Shown here: one piece after another, positions 63,876 to 64,000 of the stretch
Position numbering within the stretch: the first letter of the stretch is position 1
Layout: the number at the start of each line of letters is the position of its first letter
Origin: Salegentibacter sp. 24
GTDB lineage: Bacteria; Bacteroidota; Bacteroidia; Flavobacteriales; Flavobacteriaceae
Direction of reading: 5' to 3'
Assembly: GCF_004362395.1 (NCBI RefSeq)
Contig: NZ_SNWE01000014.1
Location: 1-64,000 of the forward strand
DNA: 64,000 nucleotides
The notes under the pieces: model-generated
Seen by the model: only the letters and a program-made list of their open reading frames with translations
Databases searched by the model: none
Told to the model about the DNA's origin: nothing
Program-made: the position numbers and the translations under genes

Positions 63876-64000
63876 CTAGAATTCACACACCTCTCTAAAA
63901 TACTCATAAATCATCACCATCGCCAAGGTATCCAGCTCGCAATAGCGAAGCAAAGCTTTATTGATAGCTTCTCTTTCACGGGCCGAAAGATCCGGGAACT
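63876..64000 (-). CDS. DUF2779-like protein, C-terminal end only
   Basis: Partial: the frame enters from the right edge and reads FPDLSAREREAINKALLRYC followed by ELDTLAMVMIYEYFREV, ending TAG at 63876-63878. The LLRYCELDTLAMVMI pattern resembles the exonuclease-like end of DUF2779 proteins, where the acidic residues belong to a DnaQ-type nuclease fold. It converges on the TIR gene. Confidence 0.65.
   Translation of the reverse strand, partial: FPDLSAREREAINKALLRYCELDTLAMVMIYEYFREVCEF

Noticed and set aside
1-64000. CRISPR arrays, tRNA, rRNA
   Set aside because: No regularly spaced repeats and no cloverleaf or rRNA sequence seen on reading both strands; a covariance-model scan would confirm.

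Overview
The window looks like a chromosome segment of an AT-rich member of the Bacteroidota, most likely Flavobacteriaceae (Gramella, Salegentibacter or Zunongwangia type). The support is a SusC/SusD pair, an RteC-type regulator, Bacteroidota-type mobilisation proteins (BfmA/BtgA and DUF5712 relaxase), a DUF6520-like secreted peptide and a Bacteroidota-type TAnnTTTG promoter element. There are no rRNA, tRNA or CRISPR features. Almost everything is accessory: phage defence, mobile elements and their remains.

Region 1 (1-9.6 kb). A decayed group II intron is inserted in a ~115-130 bp repeat. Three copies of this repeat (1023-1137, 5689-5813, 7364-7493) each lie directly 3' of a minus-strand gene: a HEPN-like protein, a KAP P-loop NTPase and an unknown protein. 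The layout resembles gene cassettes. Among them are an SRAP gene, a umuDC operon with a palindromic operator candidate, an AraC gene stump cut off at a repeat edge, and a lipoprotein.

Region 2 (9.8-24.3 kb). A phosphorothioate (PT) DNA modification island. dndC, dndD and dndE run on the plus strand, followed in the same run by a HARE-HTH/Mrr endonuclease, a GHKL (MORC-like) ATPase and a GIY-YIG protein. A second operon converges on it: XRE regulator, PLD-helicase restriction protein, small protein, SMC-like ATPase with zinc hook, a 158-aa PT-associated-like protein, and a HEPN protein. The helicase is split by an IS407-type IS3-family element with a 4-bp target duplication. Removing the element restores one 732-codon frame, so the modification arm looks intact and this restriction arm broken.

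Region 3 (24.3-34.6 kb). About 1 kb without a convincing gene carries several strong potential RNA structures. It is followed by susC, susD and an M16 peptidase gene, then a convergent DUF6520-like peptide gene, an AraC regulator with a sensor-like N-terminus and a STAS-like protein.

Region 4 (34.6-45.7 kb). An alpha-oxoamine synthase/GNAT fusion, then a mobilisable module: rteC, paired palindromes, an excisionase-like HTH, a replication-like protein, a DnaC-like ATPase, an AAA ATPase, a second copy of a ~560 bp repeat also present at 2.1 kb, an oriT candidate, bfmA and a DUF5712 relaxase, and a broken paralogue of the replication-like gene.

Region 5 (45.8-64 kb). A Fic protein gene with tandem operator-like palindromes, small proteins, a YqiA-like esterase and a WYL regulator, then a type I restriction-modification operon (hsdM, hsdS, hsdR). 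A membrane protein, a nuclease-like protein and two DUF262 (GmrSD-type) proteins sit between hsdS and hsdR, and a YgjP-type metallopeptidase follows. A TIR protein and the end of a DUF2779-like gene close the window.
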